From the NCBI GenBank assembly GCA_903994455.1, contig CAJEXI010000027.1, positions 1-43,629 of the forward strand: a DNA stretch of 43,629 bases, in the 5' to 3' direction. How positions within the stretch are numbered: the stretch's first letter is position 1; every line of letters starts with the position of its first letter. This stretch comes from an uncultured Chlorobiaceae bacterium (GTDB lineage: Bacteria > Bacteroidota > Chlorobiia > Chlorobiales > Chlorobiaceae). Below, in pieces: positions 13,001 through 25,000 of the stretch. Position numbers and translations under genes: made by a program. The notes under the pieces are model-generated. The model saw only the letters and a list, made by a program, of their open reading frames with translations, made no database searches and had not been told where the DNA came from.

Positions 13001-16000
13001 GGAAGGGAAATGGGTGGGCCTATGTCTATTTTGGATCGCAATCGGTTTATACTCTCGGAGCAAATGAGTTTTCAACGATTGGCACGGTAACATTTACTGC
13101 ACAGGAACTCATCAGCCTGACCAGTCAGGGGATGGAACTCTGGCATGGCGCGGGGAAAGTTGAGAGCAGCTTTACCGTCAATTCCGCTGATATCATTAAC
13201 CAGGCAGGTGGTGCCTATACTCTGCACTGGATTGGCACAGCGGAGCAGACGACCATTCCCGAATGGTCGCTTCAATTTACTTATGATAAAGAAGGAGTTT
13301 ACAGCCATAACGACTACATCAACGGCAACGATGGTAACGACTTGATCAATGCGGGTGCTGGCGATGACACTATCTACGGCAATGGCGGTAACGACATTAT
13401 TGACGGCGGAGCGGGCAACGATACTCATAACGACTCAATGGAAGGAGGAGTAGCGCGCAACGACACTGCAGGGTATAATGGCAACATGGCTGATTACACA
13501 ATAACCAGCCATGATGGAGTCTGGACAGTTGCCGATACCCGCGATGGCTCCCCGGATGGTACAGACACGCTTTCCGGGATTGAGCATCTCTCTTTTTCTG
13601 ATGCATGGGTGGATTTGAATGTCCAATTCAGTCCGGCCTCTTATCCAGAATCAAGCAACAGCATAACTGGCACAGGGTTTGATGACACTATTGATGCCGA
13701 TGCACTTGCTGCAGCAAATCCGTGGCAAGGCAGCCAATGGACCTATGTCTACTTTGGTTCACAATCGGTTTATACTCTCGGAGCAAATGAGTTTTCCTCT
13801 ATTGGCACGGTGACATTTACTGCACAGAAACTCACCAACCTGACCAATCAGGGTATGGAACTCTGGCATGGCGACGGGAAAGTCGAGAGCAGCTTTACCG
13901 TTAACGCTGTCGATATCATTAACCAGACTGGTGGTGCCTATACCCTGCAATGGATTGGCACATCGGCACAAACGGAAATACCTTCATGGTCCGTTGGGTT
14001 CTCTTATGATAAAGAAGGCGTTTTCAGCCATAACGACTACATCTACGGCAACGATGGTAACGACTTGATCAATGCTGGCTCGGGTGATGACTCTATCTAT
14101 GGTAATGGTGGCAATGATACCATCAGTGGCGGAGTGGGCAATGACACGATTGATGGAGGAGATGGTAATGATACGGTCGTCTTCAGCGGTAATTATGCCG
14201 AATACACGATCGGTCATGATGCCGCATTTTCGAGCTTTACCATAACAGACAATGTGCCGGATCGCGATGGAACGGATGTTATCACTTCAGTTGAGAACTT
14301 CCAGTTTGCGGATGCTTCCTCTCCAGTTTTTACGGCTTTCAGTGGTGCGGTTGCTGTGACCAGTGAGGATGGTGGAAATGTTGAAGTCACCTTTGCAGAG
14401 CTTTTGGCACAAGGGAATGAAGTTGACGCTGGTGGCTCAATTGAGGCCTTTGTGGTCAAGAGAGTCAGTAACGGGAGCCTCAAAATAGGCATTGATGCAG
14501 CAAGCGCCCTCGCCTGGAATGTTTCAAACAACACTATTGACGCATTACATCATGCATACTGGACTCCTGCTGCCAATCTGAACGGAACACTCAATGCTTT
14601 TGCGGTAGTTGCAAGGGACAATATTGGGCTCGAATCGGTTATACCTGTCCAGGCGACCGTCACGGTTACGCCTGTGCCGGATGCGCCGGTTATTTTTCAG
14701 CCGAAGTCGCTTTCGTTTGCTTCTCACGTCGATTACAGCACAGGAAGCACTCCTTATTCGGTAACGAGTGCAGACATCAATAGCGATGGTAAGGCTGATC
14801 TGATTGTTACGAACTTTTACAGCAGTAGTGTGTCGGTGCTGTTGAATAATGGCTTTGGTGCCTTTGCTGCCTTTGCTGCACAGGTCGATTACAACACGGG
14901 CAGTAACCCATATTCAGTGACGAGTGCCGATGTGAATGGCGATGGCAGTACAGATCTGATCGTTACGCACCTTTACAGCAGTAGTGTTTCGGTGCTGATA
15001 AACAATGGCGTTGGTGCCTTTGCCGACGGGGTCAGTTATGGTACAGGAAGCTATCCCTATTCGGTGACCAGTGCAGATGTCAATGGCGATGGCAAGGCTG
15101 ATCTGATTGTCGCGAATTCAAACAGCAATAGCGTCTCGGTGCTGATGAACAAAGGCAATGGCACCTTTGCGGATAAAGTTGATTATGCTACAGGGTACAA
15201 ACCCTATTCAGTAACAAGTGCAGATGTTAATGGAGATGACGATGCAGATCTGATTGTTGCGAACAATGATTACTCGGGTAGCGTCTCGGTGCTGATGAAC
15301 AAAGGTGATGGCACTTTTGCCGATAAAGTTGATTATGCTACAGGAAGCTATCCTTATTCGGTAACGAGTGCGGATGTTAATGGCGATGGCAAGGCTGATC
15401 TGATTATTGCGAACTACTACGGCGATAGTGTGTCTGTGTTCATGAATAATGGCGATGGCACTTTTGCCCCCAAGGTAGATTACACTACGGGCAGTTATTC
15501 ATATTCTGTCACGACAGCAGATGTTAATGGTGATGGCAAGGTAGATCTGATAGTTACAAACGCAAACAGCAACAAGGTATCGGTGCTGACGAACAAAGGC
15601 GATGGCACCTTTGCGGCCAAGGTAGATTACTCGACGGGCAGCTACCCATATTCCGTCACGACCGCAGATGTTAACGGCGACGGCAAGGCCGACCTGATTG
15701 TTGCGAACGCAAACAGCAATACCGTCTCTGTATTGACCAACACGACGCACCCGGCGGTGACCTCCTTTATCGAGATGTCGCCGGTGCATATCAGCAGTAA
15801 TATCATCATCAACGATCCTGATGGCGATATAGGTTGGAACGGAGGAACATTGAGCGTGCGGATCACGGCCAATGCCGAAGCATCTGACATGCTGAGCCTT
15901 GCAACAGTCAATCCTGGTGGCAGCGGTATCTGGCTTGACACAGCCGGAAACAGAGTGATGGCCGGTGATACTGAAATTGGTATAGCCAGCGCCGCCTCAG

Positions 16001-19000
16001 TCAGCAACGGCGATGCCTGGAGCTTCAGCTTCAACGCCAATGCCACCAATGCCCTGGTTCAGGATGTGGCGCGTGCACTGGTATTCAGCAACAGCAGTTA
16101 TACGCCCGGAACAGACGACCGCAGTATTACCTTTACCGTCACGGATAACACCCTCGCTTCAGCCTCACTGGTTGAGACGGTGACGGTGACGGCGGCTGAA
16201 TGGGCACCGACACTGACGGCGTTCAACGGTTCGTTTGGGTCGATCAACGAAGATACAGGAACTGCTGAAGTGACCTTTGCAGATCTTCTGGCACAGGGGA
16301 ACGAAGTGGACGTTGATGGTACGGTTGAAGCCTTTGTGGTGAAGAGTGTCAGCAACGGCGCACTCCGGATTGGCGCTGATGTTGCCTCAGCAACCGCTTA
16401 TGACGGCTGGACCAACAACACCATTGATGCGTCGCACCATGCTTTCTGGAGACCTGCGGCAAATCTGAACGGCACATTGAATGCCTTCGCGGTTGTGGCA
16501 AAGGACAACAGCGGCATGGAATCTTCCACATCTGTTCAGGCTATTGTGACGGTTACGCCTGTGCCGGATGCTCCGGTTATTTTCCAGCCGCAGGTTCTTG
16601 CATTTACAGACAAGGTTGATTATGCAACAGGAGGTCACCCCCATGCGGTGACGAGTGCCGATGTAAATGCTGATGGCAAGTTTGATTTGATTGTTTCGAA
16701 TGACTGGAACAATAGCGTTTCAGTGTTGCTCAACATCGGTGATGGTATTTTTACCACTGGATTCGATTATACAACAGGCAGCTCTCCTTGTTCTGTCACT
16801 ATTGCAGATGTCAATGGCGATGGTAATGCTGATCTGATTGTTGCAAACTCAGGCAGCGATAGTGTCTCGGTGTTGATGGGCAATGGTGACGGTACGTTTG
16901 CAGACAAGATCGATTATACAACAGGTAGCTATCCTTATACTGTCATCAGTGCAGATCTTGATGGCGATGGTAATGCTGATCTGATTGTTGCAAACTCAGG
17001 CAGCGATAGTGTCTCGGTGCTGCAAAACAATGGAGATGGCACTTTTGCCGCCAAAATCGATTATTTTGTTGGGCCTGGTCCATATTCCGTTACAAGTGCA
17101 GATGTTGATGGAGATGGCAAGGCTGATTTGCTTGTTGCGAATTACTACAGTAATAGTGTTTCGGTACTGAAAAACAATGGAGATGGTACCTTTGCTGCAA
17201 ACGTTGATTATGCGTCAGGTTTTGCCCCTTTTTCAGTGACGAGCGCAGATGTTGATGGAGATGGTAAGGCTGATCTGATTGTTGCGAATAATCAGGAAAA
17301 CAGTTCCGTTTCAGTGCTGCAAAACAATGGAGATGGTACTTTTGCTGCTAAAGTTGATTACACTACAGCATCTTATCCGACATCAGTGACGGCTGCCGAT
17401 GTAAGTGGAGATGGCAAGGTTGATCTGATTGTTGCGAACCCTTACGGCAACAGCGTATCCGTGTTACAAAACAATGGGGATGGTACTTTTGTTGCAAAAT
17501 TTGATTATGCTACAGGAAGTTATCCTTATTTCGTCACGACTGCGGATGTTAATGGTGACGGTAAGTCTGACTTGATTGTTGCAAATCATAGCAGTAATAC
17601 AGTTTCCGTACTGACCAATATTTTGCATCCAGCGGTAACCTCTTTTATTGAGCAGACTCCGGTGCATATCACCAGTAATATCATCATCAACGATCCTGAT
17701 GGCGATATAGGTTGGAACGGAGGAACATTGAGTGTGCAGATCACGGCCAATGCCGAAGTATCTGACATGCTGAGCCTTGCAACAGTCAATCTCGGTGGCA
17801 GCGGTATCTGGCTTGACACAGCCGGTAACAGAGTGATGGCCGGTAATACTGAAATCGGTACAGCCGATGCTGCTTCAGTCAGCAATGGCGATGCTTGGCA
17901 TTTCAGCTTCAACGCCAATGCCACCAATGCTCTGGTGCAGGATGTTGCGCGTGCACTGGTATTCAGCAACAGCAGTTATACGCCCGGAACAGACGACCGC
18001 AGTATTACCTTTACCGTCACGGATAACACCCTCGCTTCAGCCTCACTGGTTGAGACGGTGACGGTGACGGCGGCTGAATGGGCACCGACACTGACGGCGT
18101 TCAACGGTTCGTTTGGGTCGATCAACGAAGATACAGGAACTGCTGAAGTGACCTTTGCAGATCTTCTGGCACAGGGGAACGAAGTGGACGTTGATGGTAC
18201 GGTTGAAGCCTTTGTGGTGAAGAGTGTCAGCAACGGCGCACTCCGGATTGGCGCTGATGTTGCCTCAGCAACCGCTTATGACGGCTGGACCAACAACACC
18301 ATTGATGCGTCGCACCATGCTTTCTGGAGACCTGCGGCAAATCTGAACGGCACATTGAATGCCTTCGCGGTTGTGGCAAAGGACAACAGCGGCATGGAAT
18401 CTTCCACATCTGTTCAGGCTATTGTGACGGTTACGCCTGTGCCGGATGCTCCGGTTATTTTCCAGCCGCAGACGCTTTCGTTTGCTTCTCACGTCGATTA
18501 CAATACAGGATACTCTCCCTGTTCAGTGACAAGTGCGGATGTCAATGGAGATGGCAAGGCAGATCTGATTGTTGCGAACAGTGGCAGCAATAGTGTATCG
18601 GTTCTGACGAACAATGGTTATGGTTCCTTTGTTGACAGGACTGATTATGCTACTGGCAGTAATCCTCAATCGGTTACGATGGCAGACATCAATAAAGATG
18701 GCAATGCTGATTTGATTGTTGCGAATTGGAACAGCAATAGCGTATCGGTGTTGCTAAACAAAGGGGATGGTACTTTTGCCGATAAAGTTGATTATGAAGC
18801 AGGAAGCAATCCGCATTCAGTGATCAACGCTGATGTGAATGGCGATGGCAAGGCCGATTTGATTGTTGAGAATTGGAACAGTAATAGTGTTTCTGTGCTG
18901 ATCAACAATGGGAACGACACGTTTGCTGGCAAGGTTGATTACACCACAGTCAGCAATCCACATTCAATTACGATGGCTGATGTGAATGGCGATGGCAAGG

Positions 19001-22000
19001 CTGATCTTATTGTCGCGAATCATTACAGTCAGTCACTTTCAGTTCGGATGAATAATGGTGATGGTACCTTTGCGGCCAGGGTTGATTATGCAACAGGCGC
19101 TGGTCCATCATCTCTGACGAGCGCTGATGTCAACGGAGATGGCAAGGCTGATCTGATTGTTACAAACTATTTCGGCAATAGCGTTTCTGTGTTGCTGAAC
19201 AATGGCAATGGCACCTTTGCGACCAAGGTCGATTATGTAGCAGGTTACAATCCTCGATCGATTACCATTGTAGATGTGAATGGTGACGGCAGAGCTGATC
19301 TGGTTGTTGCTAATGATGGCAGCAATACTGTCTCGATTCTGACGAACAACGGCAATGGCACTTTCGCCGCAAAGGTTGATTATGCTGCGGGCTATACTCC
19401 GTGGTCAGTTACGGGCGCAGACCTCAATGGCGATGGTATGAACGATTTGATTGTAGCCAATGCAAACAGCAATTCCGTTTCAGTTTTTACCAACACCACT
19501 TATCCATCTGTGACCTCCTTTATTGAGATGTCGCCGGTGCATATCAGCAGTGACATCATCCTCAATGATCCTGATGGAGATGCAAGCTGGAACGGTGGCA
19601 GGTTGGATGTACAGATTACGGCCAATGCCGAAGTTGCCGACAGCCTGAGCCTTGCAACGGTCAATCCAGAAGGCAATGGTATCTGGCTTGACATCGCAGG
19701 TAATAAATTGATGGCTGGCACAACTGAAATTGGTTCAGCCAGTGCCGCCTCAGTCAGCAACGGCGATGCCTGGCATTTCAGCTTCAACACCAATGCCACC
19801 AATGCTCTGGTGCAGGATGTGGCGCGTGCCCTGATATTCAGCAACAGCAGCCATGCGCCCGGTACAGATGACCGCAGTATTTCCTTTACCGTCACTGATA
19901 ACACACTCACTTCAGCCTCACTGGTTGAGACGGTGACGGTGACCGCAGTTGATTTTGTTCCGACACTGACAAAATTTGATGGAGCCTTTGGAACGACCCC
20001 TGAAAATACCGGAGAGGTTAACGTCACGTTTGCCAATCTCCTTGATAAGGGGGATGAAGCGCATGTTGATGGCACGGTTGGGGCCTTCGTGGTCAAGTCG
20101 GCAAGCGGCACACTCAGGATTGGCACCAATGCGGCAAGTGCGACGGCCTGGGATGCCTTGACGAACAATACCATTGATGGAACCCATCAGGCATTCTGGA
20201 CACCCGCATCTGATGCCACCGGTACCTTGAATGCGTTTTCAGTTGTTGCAAGGGATAACAGCGGTGGAGAGTCGATCACTCCCGTTCATGTCACTGTCGA
20301 TGTTACTCCGGTTAACGATCCTCCAGGGCTTGCTGTTGGAAGCAATGACAGTGCATGGGAAGGCTCGACTTTCAATCAGCAGATTATTTTGGGCGACCCG
20401 GATCCGGATGCACACCAGATCACGGTGAACTGGGGTGATGGAACTGATAACACCATTTTTGATACCAACGATCATTACCTGAACATCAGTCACAACTATG
20501 CCGATAACGGCAGTTATACCGTGGCGGTAACTGCCGATGACCATCAGGGCCAGGCCAACAGTGTTGAGACGGGCAGCTTTGAGGTGACGGTATACAATGT
20601 TGCCCCTGTGGCTCCGGTAACGGGTGTTGACCGACTGAACACCGGTTCGATTTACACCCTGAGTGTCGGGGCGGTTGTGGACCAGGGCCCGGATACGCGC
20701 ACAGGGTACAGCATCAACTGGGGCGACGGTACTACAAGCACCTTCACACCGGACGAATGGACGACGGCGGCGGGTATCTTCACGCATACCTACACCGCCA
20801 GCAGCGTGGCTGAAACAGGACGCACCATTACGGTGAATACCACTGACGAGGATGGAACCTTTGTGCTTGGCAGCAAGTATGTGACGGTCAACCGGCCACC
20901 ATCTGATATTTATCTGAACAATGCAAGGATTGCCGAGAACAGCGGGGCAGGAACGGCGGTCGGAACACTCTACAGTTCCGATGATGAAGGATGGTGGAGC
21001 CATGAGTACCAACTGCTCGACAACGCAGAAGGACGGTTTGTACTGGTTGGTAACCAGATTCAGGTCGCAGAAGGTGCTGTTCTTGATTATGAAACCGCTA
21101 CGTCTTACAATATTCGTGTCAGCTCCACCGATCAGGGAGGCTTGAGTTTCGAAAAAGAGATACCGATCATCCTTAGCGATGTTGGCCCTGATTTGCTCGT
21201 TACACAGGTTCAAACCCCTCCGGGCGTTGTTGATGTCGATGCCGGAAGCTCAATTGAAGTTTCGTGGAAGATTGCCACGCAAGGCACGGAACCTTCCAAT
21301 GCTTCGTGGTATGATCAAATTTATCTTGACAATCCCGATACCTTGTGGTTGGACAGATGGGTTGGTGATTTCACGACCACGGCTCAACTGCCTTTGTCGG
21401 GCAGCCTGGAACGGATCCAGACGATTCAGGTTCCTTTGGATATGCAAGGCCATTTCCGTGTGGTGGTTCTCACTGATGCCTATAATAATGTGGCGGAAGG
21501 AACTGCGGGAGAAACTAATAATACGGTTTCTGGATCGGTACTCTTCAATATTCTCAATACGAACCTTCAGGTTGAGAGCATTACAGCTCCAATCTCAGGC
21601 TTTGCCGGGCGGGAGATTGAGGTGCAGTGGGTTGTCAACAACACAGGCAATGCACCCACACCGGGCCGCACCTGGTACGACCAGATCTGGCTTTCGGATG
21701 ATACGATACTGGATGGAAACGACATCTTGCTCGGTACGGTGCAAAACCAGAGTTACCTTGATATAGCGGAGGGTTACACCAGCACGGCCGGGGTGACACT
21801 GCCATCAGGCCGTGAGGGCAGCTATCATATTCTGGTCAAGACCGATGCATACCAGCAGATCCCGGAAGGCGGGCATGAGGGCGATAACGTTACGGCGAGC
21901 GGTGTTATCGATATTCATCCGATTCCATTGAGCGAACTCTCCGACCTGGCGGTGATTTCTGTCGGGGCTCCTGATGCTGCGTTTTCCGGTCAGAACATGT

Positions 22001-25000
22001 CGATTACCTATAAAATCGATAACGTCGGTCTGGCACCTGTTGTCGGAAATTCAACGGTCTGGGTGGAGCGCATCTACATGTCGACGGACGATGTTCTGGA
22101 TGATGGTGACCGGTTGTTGAGCACGGTGTGGAGGGATCTGCCTGCCGATAAACTGCCACTGCCTGAAAGCCAGAGCCATTTTATCAATACACAGAAAGTG
22201 ATGTTGCCGGTGGGCGTTGAAGGCGATTTCTACTTTTTTGTGAGTGTGACTCCTGTTGCGCCAGTTTCCAATGTGTTCCAGTCTAACGACAAGGCTTGCG
22301 ACAGTACGCCAACCGTGGTGCATTTGACTCCTCCGCCGGATCTGGTTGCTTTGGATATTTCTGCGCCATCTTCGGCAACAGCAGGCCACGACCTGACCTT
22401 TACCTGGCATGTTGCCAACAATGGTGCTACCACCACACCGAATTCGGGCTGGTATGACAGGCTTTATCTCTCAAGTGACTCAGTCATTGATGCCAGTGAT
22501 TCGGTGCTTGCAGAGGTCTGGCATTCGGCCGCTCTGGAGCCGGACAGCAACTACAGCAATACGGTTTCAGTACGGCTTGCCGATGGTCTGGATGGCTCAT
22601 GGTATTTGATTGCCGCTACCGATAGTCATAATGATGTTTTTGAACTTGATAATGCGAACAATGTTGTCGCCAGTGTTGCACCGATCACGATCAACTCGCG
22701 TCCTGCCGATCTGGTTGTAACGGAGGTGGTTGCTCCTGCGGCCGCACAAGCTGGCACAAGCCTGCGCGTCTCATGGACGGTTACGAATCAGGGTGTTGGT
22801 TACAGCAGTGTTGAACAATGGACGGACAGTGTCATTCTTTCAGGTGATGCGGTGCTTGGCAACGGCGATGATATCTGGATTGGCAATTTTACCCATAATG
22901 GTTTGCTGCAAATTGGCCAGCACTATTCCCAGAGCGAGCTGGTTTCGTTGCCCGGGAATTTGTCGGGTCAATATCAGCTCTTTGTGAAGAGTGATGCGTA
23001 TGATCAGGTGTACGAATCCAGTCAGAATAATAATAGCACTCATTCCGGCATACAGATTCAGGCGCAGCCAACAGCCGATTTGCAGGTTTCTTTGGTCACT
23101 GCGCCTGCTGCGATAGGTTCTGGCGAATGGCTTACGGTTAATTATACTGTTGTTAATGAGGGGCTTGGTCGTACAAACTCCGATTGGTGGGTGGATAATG
23201 TGGTTTTGAGCAAGGACGATATCCCTGGTAATGGTGATGATGTTTATCTTGGATGGCTTTATCATAGTAACCGGCTTGCTCCTGCTGAGAGCTATCAGGG
23301 TACGGGTTCGTTCAGACTGCCGATTGAAATGCAGGGTGATTTCAAGGTTTTTGTGCAGACAGATGTCTGGAACGGGGTTACGGAGCTGAACGCTGAGAAC
23401 AACAACGTTGGGGTTTCGGCTGGAACGACAACCATCAACCTGACTGCAACTCCCGATCTTGTTATGAGTGCTCTGCAGGCTGCCGATATGGGCACCAGCG
23501 GGCAAAATCTGCAAGTTGACTGGACCGTTCATAATAATGGCGCTGCTACGAGTGGTGGTTGGCGCCAGGCATTCTATCTGTCGAGAGATGGTGTTCTTGA
23601 CAGGGGAGCCGATATTTTTCTCGGGTATGCGGAGAGTGGTACTGCGTTGCTGGCACACGGGGATGCGGTTTTCAGCCAGAACTTCCAGATTCCTTATGGG
23701 ATAGGCGGAAAATACACTGTTTTTGGAGTTGTTGACAGCAGCGATGCAATTTACGAGCGCGGTGGTGAAGGCAACAATAGTGCACAGGATGCCACGCCAG
23801 TACAAATTACCCAGCCGCCTCCGGTTGACCTTGTGGCTGGCGTTATTACCCTGCCGGAAAATGGTGTTCCCGGTGCGCAGGCAAGTATCGACTATACCGT
23901 CACCAACCAGAGCGAACAAGCGGTAAACGGGCAGTGGCGTGACAGCATCTATATCTCCAGAGATGCGCTCTGGGATGTGGGCGATGCCCTGTTCAGCCGG
24001 GTCTATCTCAGCGGACCGCTTGCCGGTGGTGCCAGCTATACCCAAACAGCAACCGGAACTCTGCCGGGAGTGGTTGGCGGCGATTATTATATGATTGTGC
24101 GTAGCGATATTTACAATCAGATTCCCGAAACCAATGAGGCCAACAACCTGAAAGCCTCTCTTGGTACTACTCATCTGGATGTTGAAGCGCTGACTCTCGG
24201 TACTCCGGATACAGCGTCATTCACCCCTGGTGGAGCGGTCTATTACCGGGTGGATGTTGCTGCAGGGGAGACGTTACAACTCAATTTTGATCGTGCGGCC
24301 ACGGAAGGTCGTACCGAGCTCTTTGTCAGTTACGGCACGATGCCGAGCCGCTCTGACTTTGATTATCGTTACAATCAGGCCGATTCGCCCGACCAGAACA
24401 TGGTGATTACCAACTCCAGGGCAGGCACCTATTACGTTATGGCTTACAACGCGGCGGGAGCAACTGATGCTTACTCCATTATCGCCAATACACTCCAATT
24501 CTCCATTACAGAGCTGGGAACAACGGCAGGCAGCAACAAAGGCCAGGTCACCGTTCGTATTGATGGAGCAGAGTTGACCACCCACACCACAGCCATGCTG
24601 GTTGGTACGGATGGCGTGGAGCATGCGGCAAGCCAAATGTACTGGAAAGACGATGCGGAAGTTTGGGCAACTTTTGACCTGCGTGGGCTGGCTCTTGAGA
24701 CGTACGATGTCAAGATTAAAGATGGTGCCCGGACGGCGGTGCTTGACAACGGATTTACCGTCAATGATGGTGACCTTGGCCATATCGAGTACGGTATGGA
24801 GAACCCTTCTGCCCTTAGAGTTGGACAGATAGGGTCGATACGTGTTTACTACGAAAATCTTGGTGAGACTGACGTTGTTGCGCCTCTGTTGACTCTTTCG
24901 AGCAATGCCCTGTTGAAGTTGCCCGGCGAGGCAGGGTTCGGTGATACCACACTGCAACTGCTCGGCATTAATGGCGAAGGGCCAGCCGGTATCTTGCAGC

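Larger units (their letters stand above)
14701..20325 (+). repeat. Three super-units of seven FG-GAP/VCBS blades plus two spacer modules
   Basis: Super-units begin at 14701, 16588 and 18466 (spacing 1,887 and 1,878 bp). Each opens with seven copies of a roughly 49-residue blade of the form 'x-V-D-Y-x-T-G-x-x-P-x-S-V-T-x-A-D-V-N-G-D-G-K-A-D-L-I-V-A-N ... S-V-S-V-L-x-N-x-G-D-G-T-F-A'. This is the FG-GAP/VCBS repeat with a calcium-type D-x-N-G-D-G-x-x-D loop. Two spacer modules follow ('SPVHISSNIIINDPDGD...' and 'GTAEVTFADLLAQGNEVDVDG...'). A related spacer also precedes the first unit (14320-14690). The family is known to form integrin-like propellers. Confidence 0.85.

Noticed and set aside
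14701..19494. Regularly spaced direct repeats resembling a CRISPR-like array
   Set aside because: The period of about 147 bp equals one protein blade, repeats vary at third codon positions, and the reading frame is open throughout. These are coding repeats.
22840..24174. Long minus-strand reading frame (444 codons) inside the giant gene
   Set aside because: It mirrors the codon pattern of the + strand CARDB repeats, has no recognisable domain, and the + strand frame is clearly the coding one.
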